From assembly GCA_027475525.1 (NCBI GenBank), contig JAMWFC010000038.1, forward strand, positions 248,001 to 312,000: a DNA stretch of 64,000 bases, given 5' to 3'. The position numbers were made by a program, and so were the translations under genes. Shown one piece after another: positions 47,386 to 57,113 of this stretch. Numbering within the stretch: position 1 is the first letter of the stretch; each line of letters starts with the position of its first letter. The stretch comes from Macrolepiota albuminosa. Its lineage: Eukaryota; Basidiomycota; Agaricomycetes; Agaricales; Agaricaceae. The notes below the pieces were generated by a model. That model was given only the letters and a program-made list of their open reading frames with translations. It was not told where the DNA came from and did no database searches.

Positions 47386-49219
47386 ATGGCTGCCCATCTC
47401 TCAGACCGCCAAAAGAGCGATCTGTGGGTTCCATTACACGTACATGAAATCGGTCATGGTCTGATTTCATTATAGCCATAAATCCATCCTCGATTATCTC
47501 CACACCGCCGGTTTTTCGAAAACGTGCGACTCGCTGCGACAAGAAGCTCCTGATTTGGTATGTATAGCTTGAATAACATCCTCTTCTATTAGTGCTCACT
47601 GTTTCTTTGAGACTAACTTTGTACCAGATCCTACTTCAACCACCAGCGGTCTATTGGTTAAGAAATGGACGAGTGTCATCCGTATGCAGAGGAAGGTAGC
47701 GTTGTGTGTCATGGCGTTTAACTTCTCTCAGTCATTCTCACGAACTATGCAGATCTTAGAGCTTGAATCGCGTCTCTCAGCAGCTCAGGAAGAGTTGAGC
47801 TCATTCTCAGCAGATGGTGCTAAAAGGACCAATAAAGATTGGCTGCCGACGGATTCGCCGAAACGAAATCTTACCGGACATCGAGATAAGATCAACGCAG
47901 TTAGCTTCCATCCTCATTACTCAATCCTGGCTTCGGGTTCCGTCGATGCCACCGTGAAGATCTGGGACTGGGAAACGGGTGAGTTAGAGAAGACGCTGAA
48001 GGGGCATACGAAGTCTGTCACCGACTGTGATTTCAACTCGGATGGAAAAATGCTTGGTGTGTCCTCTTATTATTACGACCTCACGAGCTATGATCGATCT
48101 ATCATATCTGTATAGCGACCTGTTCGCATGATCTTTTTATTAAACTTTGGAATGTTATTGAAGATTACACAAATTTCGCCACTTTGCGTGGTCATGAACA
48201 CTCTATATCATCGGTACGATTTATCCCAGGAAACACTCGTCTTGCCTCCTCAAGTCGAGATCAAACTGTCAGGATCTGGGATGTTCAGACCAGGTGTGTT
48301 TGTTTGACCTTGACAATTCTATGTCTTTTTGATTCTCATTTTATTCAAGTCACTGTATTAAGGTCATAAAGGCCCATGATGAATGGATTCGTTGTGCGAA
48401 TCCGAGCTTGGATGGGCGCCTACTTTTGACATGCTCTGATGACCATGTAGGCGTTATTTGCTGCCTTCCGCTGCCCCGCGATCCAACGACCCTTTCAGAC
48501 CGCTCGTATAACGGAGATTGAATCAGGGACAATGAAGGTGGAGATGCGAGGTCACGATAATCGTGTAGAGAATGCCATATTTGTTCCGAAAGCTTCGATT
48601 CCTGCAGTCCGAGAACTTGTCGCACAAGTACGATGCTTACCCTATGCACCATAACCAGCTGATGTCTTCCTCTCAGCCGACATCCGCTTCGTCTGCAAGG
48701 GTGGACTCGCTTGCCGTGTCGTTCGTAATGACGGCTTCGCGCGACAAAACTATCAAGCTTTGGGACTCTTTACGAGGTCTTTGCTTATGGACTTTCGTGA
48801 GTCAGCTCATTGTATGCCTATTTTGATCGGTATTTTGACATATGTAGGTGGGACACGATGGGTGGGTGCAAGCTTTGGCTTTCCATCCCTCAGGCAAACA
48901 TATGCTGTCAGTCGGAGATGACCATACTATGCGTATTTGGGACCTTAGGACTGGACGGTGTACTAAGAAAGGTAACAATGCGCGCAGCGATCACTTTATT
49001 ATCCTGACGACATCATCCAGTTGAGGCTCACAAGCCTTTCACGCAATGTTTGTCTTGGGGTCCTACACCCGTCACAGATGGAAAGTCTGACGACGCTGAG
49101 AAATGCGTCAACGTAATTGCTACAGGAGGCACAGACCAGGTATAGCTGCTTTTGTTCGTCTTCTTGTTCCCATGCTTACTATGTATGGCGCTTAGCTTGT
49201 CAAAATTTGGTGCCCTTGA
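47386..49219 (+). CDS. PAC1: LIS1 / NudF dynein regulator
   Basis: Eleven exons: 47386-47423, 47476-47557, 47612-47695, 47753-48056, 48116-48293, 48350-48446, 48499-48627, 48659-48796, 48848-48971, 49021-49139 and 49196-49219, giving 438 aa, the usual LIS1 length. LIS1 binds the dynein motor and drives nuclear migration along microtubules. The N-terminal LisH motif is seen in [17 protein letters not shown], followed by a coiled coil ([15 protein letters not shown]). Seven WD40 repeats follow, the clearest being [18 protein letters not shown] ... [34 protein letters not shown] ... [39 protein letters not shown] ... MRIWDLRTG, and the closing TGGTDQLVKIWCP. Two acceptor choices (47612 and 48350) were made by protein continuity. 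Identity is firm. Confidence 0.95.
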
Positions 49220-49909
49220 GTTAAAGAGCATCGGGTTGTGTGTATTCTACTTCTGATCATTCATCTGCCAACTCGACGACCCATGATTGTGGTCTATTCT
49301 ACTAGGGCCCATAACGGATTCCCATAGATTTCCGTATTCACCGCTTGCCTTTTTTGTTGTTAGAGGCCCATCTTAGACATCATATAATGCCCTCACATAC
49401 CCCATATGCTGTCCGTTTCCTACTTTAGTTCTCTGAACAATGATATCCCGTAATTGTTGTGTTGTAGTCATAGTATTTACCCTATAAATTGGTTTGTACA
49501 GAGACATAGGTTCTTTAAGGACGTTTAACGAAAAGAAAAGGAAAAGGTTTGCGAGAGGCACGACCCACTGCGCGACTGACGACATGCCCTGGTCTCCGAA
49601 GACTAACTCGGCAAGCCCTGCAGATTGCGGAATTGCTTCCCTGGTCTGTCAAGGGCAGATTATTCCAAGTCCGAACCACCCTTTACAAGGCGAAGGACTG
49701 TGGAAACCAAGTTTTCTGGAGGGGACAGTCTTGAACCAGCGCACTGATAGGTTTAGCCGATGAGAATAACCACTCGCATTCCCGGGTTGCGGCCACTACA
49801 GCCGTTACACCACAGGGCATTACAGAGCTATATAGCATTATAAATTAAGTACCCTTCTTTTCAGCCTCGATTCTGCCTCTTTGCAGCTCTCTCTCTTCTC
49901 CTGGTATAT
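49220..49909. other. Intergenic, LIS1 to membrane-protein gene
   Basis: 0.7 kb. On the minus strand a tRNA-like A-box string (49802-49812) and B-box-like string (49727-49737) occur 64 nt apart, but no cloverleaf can be folded. A TATATATG run lies just before the next gene's start. Confidence 0.45.
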
Positions 49910-50969
49910 ATGTCTTTTCTCCTCTCTCCGTCAATAGAAGTATTCCGTTGGAGTCTACAACCCATTCCACCCTTTACTTGGTTCGGCAGCCCGCTCAGCA
50001 CATTAGACGTTTTGGGTGCTGTTCGTCTTTGCCTTATCCTTCGACAACTTAGGGAACAGCTCTACCGCCAACATGTCGCGAAGAATGGCGTCAATGGAGT
50101 CGAGAAGAGTTCCTTCGTCAAGAGCCTTGCCATAACCCTCACTGTCGTTTTTGGAGGCGAAGCGGTGGCTGGTGCGTGCGCCCAATCATGCAACGCCGAG
50201 TGTACTCATTATGTGGCGTGTCACAGCCCCGATGCTTGGGATCACGCCGTCGTACATGATCTCGGGCGCTGTGGTGGGGCTCTTTGGTGCTATCCAGGCC
50301 GTGGTTGACGCTCTCCCTGTTGTTCCCGACATCACTGCCCAGTTTGAACTCCCTCTCTCTATCCTCGATGGTTTCACGCGTGCCTTCCTCCTGTGTAACC
50401 TGATTCCGCCAGCAATTACTATGCATGCGTCACCCGTGGTTTCCAATTCACCCTGGTCCCTACTGATCACCTCGTTGGTGAGCACCTTTCATATATTATC
50501 TTCGATCATTGATAACCATCTCGCTACATAGCTCATGGCGAACTCTGGTTTCCTATTCGTAAACATGTTCTCTATGCTCGCACCCACGCCTTTCTCCTTG
50601 ACCACGCCGACAGAACTTCAAGCTAATGGCTGGACAACTGCGGACCTGTGGTGCGCCCCGGCTACTACCGCCCTCTACGCGCTCTTGACACATGCTCAGC
50701 CTTTCTGGGCAGATCTTCATGTATTGATCGTCACACTACTCGGAGGTGCTACCAGTGCTAAACCTGTCGAGGCTGTTGATCCGGAAACTGCACGCGCGGT
50801 GTGTGCACTGTTACTTTCGGGCTTATTCCTTGGTCGTACAGCCAAGAACTTTGGCTTGTGGAAACCTTTCTTCGATGTGCAACCTAAAGTAGAGAGTACG
50901 TTCGATTGGTTTTCTACTTGGAGTAAAAAACATCAAGATCTGACCATCTTCTTTGTGCTACAGAAATGA
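49910..50969 (+). CDS. Multi-pass membrane protein, unknown function
   Basis: Exons 49910-50171, 50227-50477 and 50532-50969 give 316 aa. At least five hydrophobic segments are visible: around LDVLGAVRLCLIL, FVKSLAITLTVVFGG, ISGAVVGLFGAIQAVVDAL, TRAFLLCNLIPPAIT and a C-terminal TARAVCALLLSGLFLG. Loops are short. The spacing, with a Gly-rich segment after the second helix and an aromatic/Asp pair (FWADLHVLI) before the last, recalls small organellar carriers or TRIC-like channels, but no signature is definite and I do not assign a family. A GTAGAG near 50889 could act as a donor for a further intron that would shorten the C-terminus to a KK end; both forms use the same stop codon. Confidence 0.7.
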
Positions 50970-51450
50970 AAGTCCAATAGACCCGTCGATGCCGTTGTAT
51001 CCTTTCAACCCTCTTTGATGAATTGATGACCACATTCGACGAATAGAATTCATGTCCAGGCTTGCATTCAGAGTATCACGCCTAATTGTGTACCCATTTT
51101 TACAATATCAACGATACTTAGATTCATCAATTGGACTGATGAAGAGCAATCAATGATGTTCAAGGCAGTGTATAAGTCTCCACTAAATATAAATGGGAAG
51201 CGTTTGTGAAACCACATATACTTCCCCAGCCTTTGACAGATAGACATTTTCATGGTTGATCTATGACCATCGCCTCTGATGCACAAACGATCAGTCGACG
51301 CATTGACATATCTGTCAACGCGTCCCACTACTTTCGGGTTTTCCATCATGGAAAGGAAATGTTTCTGGGATCTTTTGATCTCTTCGGAATGCTACTGTAC
51401 ACGAGGCAACGTCGTAACCATCGCTCTCTCTATATCAAAAAGGGCCACAA
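50970..51450. other. Intergenic, nothing recognised
   Basis: About 0.5 kb after the membrane-protein gene; no coding or repeat signal. Confidence 0.45.
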
Positions 51451-51804
51451 TCAAGGGGTGAAATTATCTGGAACTTCCTTGCCCAGAAAACCCAAGGGTT
51501 CCTTGAGATGATTTTTTGAAAAGCCAGGTTCCGCAGACTTGTAAGTATGTAAGAGCAACATCATTGGAAGCAACGGCATCCAAAGTAAAACCAAAGGCGC
51601 GTGCATCCCATCCCACTGACCATCCACTACCGTTTCAAGAAGTGGCACAGCCGTGTGTATGACGCGGTTCTCGGCATCCAGTGCACCTTCTACTCCCTCT
51701 CGGGTGATCCTCAATTGCACTGTAGTCAGTCGTAATTCTCGTGGACGGCCTCTTGGATTTGCAATGGTGGCTTTGGGAACCTGAGATATTGCTGGGACAC
51801 GCAA
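51451..51804 (-). CDS. Weak ORF, possible exon of an unknown gene
   Basis: A 117-codon frame that continues open upstream to about 51886 in related frames. It has a basic N-terminal part (RGRPRELRLTTVQLRITREG), an amphipathic middle (VIHTAVPLLETVVDGQWDGM) and one strong hydrophobic helix (APLVLLWMPLLPMMLLLHTY), then a short soluble tail. Amino-acid composition is protein-like, but no homolog is recognised and no upstream exon is certain. It may be the 3' exon of a small membrane protein. Confidence 0.3.
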   Translation of the reverse strand: MRVPAISQVPKATIANPRGRPRELRLTTVQLRITREGVEGALDAENRVIHTAVPLLETVVDGQWDGMHAPLVLLWMPLLPMMLLLHTYKSAEPGFSKNHLKEPLGFLGKEVPDNFTP

Positions 51805-53869
51805 GAACGTTAATTGCTCTGGGTATGCAAGGTGTTGTGCCGGAGTCTAAACAAGCAAATCGAGCTATATTACAATATTCATCCATCTATGTATCTAGTC
51901 TAGGAGAAGAATCTGTTGGAATCCGGACCTAGATTATAAACAGACTCGTAAGTCTTTATCTATGGTACTGTAAGTAAATGTTCGTCATCGTAGTAAGTAT
52001 TTTTGGCTCACTCTCAGTCTGCAGTATAGAAGTGACTGAGGGTGGCCCGACTCGTATTCTAGTATATGTTCCTTTGTCCGACCACGACAATGGGGGTGGC
52101 CAGATGTGATATGTAAAGTATAAGTGTGATATGAAGAAATCAGGCACGCTTTATGGTGGCGTACCTACCAGGTCGTAACAGAATCTGATAGTACGGATTG
52201 TCTCAAATACTATGGTATAGTCCAAGGCAAAAGACTCAAAAATTCAGCCTTCCTAAGTATCTTTGATGTCGTCATCCTATGGACTGATGAAAATCATACG
52301 ACGTCACGCGTTGTTTGGTCGGCTAGCTCTAAACCATAATATGTAGATATAGTAAACCCAGAAACCCGCCGAGCAATATAATCTCGGGTAGGTTCCTCAT
52401 GAAACCCTGAGCTTCTCGGAGAAAGGGGGTCTCCAAATAGTTTTATGCGTCGAGGAAAATGGGATCGAACAAGTATCGACGAAAACGTACGACAAAGCGA
52501 GGGTTTGTCATTAGACCAGAAGGAAAGGAAGGGTCGTTGGAGCCTAAGGAAAGAGCCCTGGACGGCCCACTCAATGAGTCAATCCTCGTATTTAATGTGA
52601 CTCGGTTTGAGGGTGGTAAGCAGAATTGGGAACACATATGAACGGGGACGTGTAAAGCAGCGTGTCATGCTACAAAGGGTCGTCGTAGTAGGAAAGGGTC
52701 CTAAACGGTTCACGAGACCTAAAAATTCATTTTTTTTTCTTTGTCGGACAAGTGCGCACACGAGGCGACGTTACCATGGAGGGTCAGCTGTCATCGGGGT
52801 ATTAATTGTGCAATTTTCTGTGATTTATCCCGAGATATCCGCGCAAACCAAACATGCAGAATTAACGCTGAGCGGAGTGGAATGAATGAATGAATTGTGA
52901 TTATACCGCCGGCAAGCCACTATGCAGGGCTAATAGGCGGGGGTAGGTTCTAGTTCGTATCCTACTCCTGGTGTGTTAAATGCGGTCTGTCTATGTGCGT
53001 TCATGTATCGTATTGTTGTGATGTAGAACTCTCTTCGTATTGTCTTTGGCAGCTTGTCTGATGGACTGGGGTGCGTCGCGTACTCCTCCTGGTGTGACGT
53101 GTGTGTAGGGGGATTTTGCGGTGGCTTGATCAGTGGTGAGGCCCGGTGGGCCTGGTCGATTCTTGTGTCCACCTGTCGTGTGCGCGTCGGAGTGGAACAG
53201 CAGGAATAGTAATCACATACAAAAAAAAAGGCTTCGCACAAGTACAGGACATGTTTGACCTTAATTTGCCGCACAAATCGCGCACACGAGGCAAATCACA
53301 TCCAGAAATCCACGATTGCCATATTACTGATTTTGTAATTACGATACTTTGCAGACCAATTGGTTATATTGATGGGTTCCCAATTGGTATGCATAGTTAC
53401 GAAAACACAACGGCGGAAGAGGAAAGCGTAACCCAGAATAGAAGGCGATCAGCAGACAGAGGAATACAGTAATCAAAACAATAGAGTGGCGAGGTGATAT
53501 GATAGATGTAGGAGTTTAATTATGTCATAAAATGATCATGAGAGGACAAGTCACAGCAGCGAAACCAAGAATCCGCCCACACGCAGGGCATAGCGTTACT
53601 TCAACTCACCAATAAGATCTCTTCGGATTGCTGTTACTACCAGAGAATCTTTTTCCCACAAGACGAAGTCGATCCACCTTGAGATACAGCGGTCGAATAC
53701 ATGATGAGCCAGAAGTGGGTGATGATGAGATCCGAATGATGAGTGCAATAGGCACAGTTTGAGAGGGGTTGCATAGAGGTACCGGGCTAACAGTCAGTCG
53801 GCCCTTGGATAGATACACAAGAGGAGATATCTCGAAAAAGAAAGCGGCACATGCCATGGCCTGGGAGAA
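51805..53869. other. Gene-poor stretch
   Basis: 2 kb without a supported gene. Short frames on both strands lack motifs. A minus-strand frame at 53606-53857 (83 codons) could be a distal exon of the ORF at 53870-54379, but no clean splice pair was found. Confidence 0.4.
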
Positions 53870-54379
53870 CTAGTGCCTCGCATGCCCAAAGGAACGTGGA
53901 CGGCGAGGAGTGTCCAGTGGCTCCACGAAATATGCCGCGCCGCAACGAGCGCTTCCATGACATGCATCGGGCGCTGTGGAACGCTCACGGTGCTTATCAC
54001 GTGGAGATGATAGGTGGGAGCGAGGGGTCAAGGAGATTGCAGAGCTAGCATCAACCAACCCAGTGTAGTCGACAGTGGAATAATGTGGTTGATAGTCTTC
54101 ATCGGGCAAATCAATGGGACGCTTCATACGCATAACGAGGTCGTCGTCAATCCGCCTAGGAAGATGCTTATGATTGACAGGGGCATCATTCACTTCGAGG
54201 GCGAAGTAGTGTGGCCCGAGCAGCGCAAAATCAACATCCGGTACGTCGTCCAGTAACGGGTTGTAGAACGAAAGGAGAGGCCGTCCGAGTATATTGTCGA
54301 TGGAGTCGAGTAATGGTGGAGGTGCGCGTTTCAGACCAAGAGGGAGAAAGAAAGAGGCCCCATAACGTGAATGCGACAT
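53870..54379 (-). CDS. Hypothetical protein, 169 aa frame
   Basis: The frame starts MSHSRYGASFFLPLG and has a hydrophobic/proline patch (LKRAPPPLLDSI), a region with many Asp/Pro (LLDDVPDVDFALLGPHYF) and a basic-acidic middle (RRIDDDLVMRMKRPIDLPDEDY). The last 50 residues are Arg/Ser/His-rich and look less like protein, so an intron probably starts near 54000 and the true C-terminus may lie further left. No family is recognised and there is no membrane segment. It lies 0.5 kb from a MITE. Confidence 0.4.
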   Translation of the reverse strand: MSHSRYGASFFLPLGLKRAPPPLLDSIDNILGRPLLSFYNPLLDDVPDVDFALLGPHYFALEVNDAPVNHKHLPRRIDDDLVMRMKRPIDLPDEDYQPHYSTVDYTGLVDASSAISLTPRSHLSSPRDKHRERSTAPDACHGSARCGAAYFVEPLDTPRRPRSFGHARH

Positions 54380-54912
54380 ATTCTGTGGCTAGCTTTGACG
54401 TCGAGTAGCTATATGAACGAGATAGACTCACGATAAGCGGTTATGAGCTGTTTGAACACAAAAGCAGGTCTTGAGGGGACGGTGTAGTTGGGAAGCAAGA
54501 TGGGTGAGGGTGGTTGATTTATATATAGAACCGAACAGCAACACTTACATAACCCAGATAATCGCCATTAACAAAACAATCATATAAAACTGAAAGCCGC
54601 ACAAAAGCCATATCTTCATATCGCCGGCCCACAATTATCGCGGGTCTATCCATCACATGATGGAAATTTGAGTCTCCGCCACACATAGCTGTCTCTAGAA
54701 CTCACTCAATATCTAGTTAACTAGCATCTGGATAACCTCAGAACCCTGGTGTTTCTGTGATTGGACCATGCCACGAAAACATAATAATACTTCTACTACT
54801 CAGATATCTTTCCTTTGATCCTTTTGCGACCTCTGTGCGGCGGATTTCTTCGGAGACTCAAATCTACATCATTTGGCCACAATAATTGGGAGTCCACAGC
54901 TCAACAACAAAT
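54380..54912. other. Intergenic, left flank of the MITE
   Basis: AT-rich, no gene. It ends with the left copy of the 8-bp target duplication (54905-54912). Confidence 0.5.
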
Positions 54913-55170
54913 AGGCCCCGGGAAGCTCCCGTGTCCGCGAAATAGTGGATTTGAGGGGAAATTTTGAACAAATTTAAGTCCCAACTTTGCGGATTTGAGG
55001 CCTCTGATCATGCAAACTCCCCTGGATTTGAGGGGAAATTTTGAACAAATTTAAGTCCCAACTTTGCGGATTTGAGGCCTCTGATCATGCAAACTCCCCA
55101 AAATTGCGGATTTGAGGCCAAGATGTAGAAAATTTCTGGACAAGGGTTTCTCGGGAGCTTCCCGGGGCCT
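54913..55170. mobile_element. MITE with 19-bp TIRs and 8-bp TSD (hAT-like)
   Basis: AGGCCCCGGGAAGCTCCCG at 54913-54931 is matched by its perfect reverse complement at 55152-55170. An identical 8-bp direct repeat flanks both ends. This is the full signature of a cut-and-paste DNA transposon; an 8-bp duplication fits the hAT superfamily, though P-type and Merlin-like elements also give 8 bp. The interior has no coding capacity, so it is non-autonomous. A GGATTTGAGG motif recurs inside it (three times once the artefact is collapsed). The element is 258 bp as written but contains one extra 77-bp unit; the true length is probably 181 bp. Confidence 0.85.
54946..55099. repeat. 77-bp exact tandem duplication (join 10)
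   Basis: 54946-55022 is repeated exactly at 55023-55099, entirely inside the MITE. Period 77. Confidence 0.95.
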
Positions 55171-55178
55171 CAACAAAT

Positions 55179-55934
55179 GGGCCTACAGAACCATCCATCC
55201 TGGCCCGTTGTTCGCGTGGGATTTCGTGATTTGGAAATTCGGGAGCTGATCAGGGAAGGGGCCATGAGTCCATGACGTGTTGGTGAATGCCGCGAGCTAC
55301 GTGTGTACAGCCTCCCGTCGGGGTCGAAAAGGCCAGCGTGTCGACATGAAGTGGGCCTTGTGCCTTTAAATGTGACATTTTGACTCGAAGCCGTCTCTTC
55401 AAACAGGTCCGGGACGACACGCATTCCCGCGTCCTGTATGGCATATCGATTCTTTATGATAGGCGTTCTTCCTCTTTTGCTGTAGAACTCGTACTCCAAA
55501 AGCTTAACTTTCTATCACACTACTTGATGTGATGTCGAAAGTTAATTTCCAATACGAGTCCATTTCAAGCATTTCTTGGCGTATCTGACATCAGTCGATG
55601 ACATAGAACTGGATCTACTGTATGCCCACATGTTTCAATTGGTATCGAGGAATTGTTGAGGTCAAGCTGCAAGTAGGAATATTATTAAGACTTAGGTAGG
55701 ACTGGGATACTATTCAATGGCTAGCTACGCCTCCTGTTTTGAACACGACTATCTGGATAGGCAACCTTTGTCCTATGAAATATTTCAAAGTAAAAATACA
55801 GAGACTGCGTAGTAAATCGTCGCCCACTCCCGTTCATCCTTGTCCTTTCGTATATTATGCACTGTCTCACAGCTCCGCAAGAGGGGATCGCAATGATGTG
55901 GCGCAACATCTAGTACCCCAGAGTTTCTTAAACT
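55179..55934. other. Intergenic, right flank of the MITE
   Basis: Contains a 109-codon minus-strand frame (55170-55499) that runs into the MITE end. Its start (MEYEFYSKRGRTPIIKN) looks protein-like, but it has no recognisable family. It could be an old gene fragment interrupted by the insertion. Confidence 0.35.
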
Positions 55935-56489
55935 CTAGTATGCTTTGACGCTTGGGGATCGAAAGGACACCCTTCTATGCTTGGTCACCTCAGTCTCTTT
56001 CAACCCAATAAGGGGACAGAAACTCGGGACAATGGGAGCACAATCCCAATTACGATGTTTTATTGTATCGTTATCGCGCCATGAGTGTCGAGCAGGAAAG
56101 ATGTCTTTTTCGCTCTTGTGATCGAAGGGGCTCAAGATCTCGTTGGAGGTGTCGTCGAAGTCCTCAAGCCATGTATCATCCTCCTCGTCCCATGTAAGCT
56201 CCAATTTCGTGCCCCCAGAAGGACAAGCGAGAGGGTCATCAACTTTCCCCTTGATCCCGACGGTAGTCGGTAATGGGGCACTAAGAGGACCACCGAACAA
56301 CAACCACTCCAGAGGCCCCTCCACATATTTACCAGATGTCGCGTCCCACTCCCAAGTAGGCTGGGCATCATCGAATGTCAAGATATCTTCTTGAAGAGGC
56401 TCAAGTAGATCGTCATCATGTCTTCCAGTATTGGTATGTATAAAGGTAGACGGAAGAGAGAAGTCGAGCACTTGTTGAAGAAGGCACAC
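55935..56489 (-). CDS. Acidic hypothetical protein, 184 aa frame
   Basis: An open frame on the minus strand starting MCLLQQVLDFSLPS. It has a striking Trp/Asp/Glu-rich middle (ILTFDDAQPTWEWDATSG, GPLEWLLFGGPLSAPLP, KLELTWDEEDDTWLEDFDD) and a short basic tail (KHRRVSFRSPS) with a possible basophilic kinase site. There is no signal peptide or membrane segment. Composition is convincingly protein-like, but I do not recognise it; it may be one exon of a longer gene extending right. Confidence 0.5.
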   Translation of the reverse strand: MCLLQQVLDFSLPSTFIHTNTGRHDDDLLEPLQEDILTFDDAQPTWEWDATSGKYVEGPLEWLLFGGPLSAPLPTTVGIKGKVDDPLACPSGGTKLELTWDEEDDTWLEDFDDTSNEILSPFDHKSEKDIFPARHSWRDNDTIKHRNWDCAPIVPSFCPLIGLKETEVTKHRRVSFRSPSVKAY

Positions 56490-57113
56490 TTCAGCTTGGA
56501 AGCATATCAGTTATCAGATTTGTACCCACTGATTATGATTGATTAGAAATTTGGTGATGGGTAGAGGAAAGTTGTCGATGATGAATACTTCGGCGAACAA
56601 TGTTAAGCAGTCAATGCTTGATTTCGAGGTCGTGAGGGAATATGGTTCTCTCTCACTTTACGAGCCCATGCAGTTTTTAACAAATAACGTGTGGCCAGTA
56701 GTTGCGGTAACATGAGGGACAAGGACCTAGTCACCTAGGTGATCTGCCGAGTAAAACAATAGCATTACGACAGAGGACAGGCCACCATCATTCAGCTTGC
56801 TTTGTTTTTTGTGAAGTATCCTTGACAATTGCCACGTTTTCTGAGTTCTATTCTCATGACTAACCCCTTTAAGACAGACTTATTTGTTCAATTGTATGAA
56901 TTTCAGTCGCAAGCCCAAATAGCAAATAGCATATACTGCCTCTACCATTATTCATAAGATTAATATGATACATTTGTGCATGAACGCTAATGTACACCTC
57001 TACGTTCTCATCCAGAATCCCATAATAACATAGCACCTCAACTAGGCCATGTATCACAACGCATCGAAGTTGATATGATGCGATGCCCTCCTGCGCTCTA
57101 ACTCGTCTTCACG
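56490..57113. other. Intergenic, nothing recognised
   Basis: 0.6 kb before the 3' end of the ITFG1-like gene. AT-rich, no coding support. Confidence 0.45.

Larger units (their letters stand above)
54905..55178. repeat. 8-bp target-site duplication around the MITE
   Basis: CAACAAAT at 54905-54912 recurs at 55171-55178, directly outside both terminal inverted repeats. Confidence 0.85.

Noticed and set aside
49700..49830. tRNA gene on the minus strand
   Set aside because: T-arm and acceptor stems do not pair around the B-box-like string, and box spacing is too long without a clear intron.
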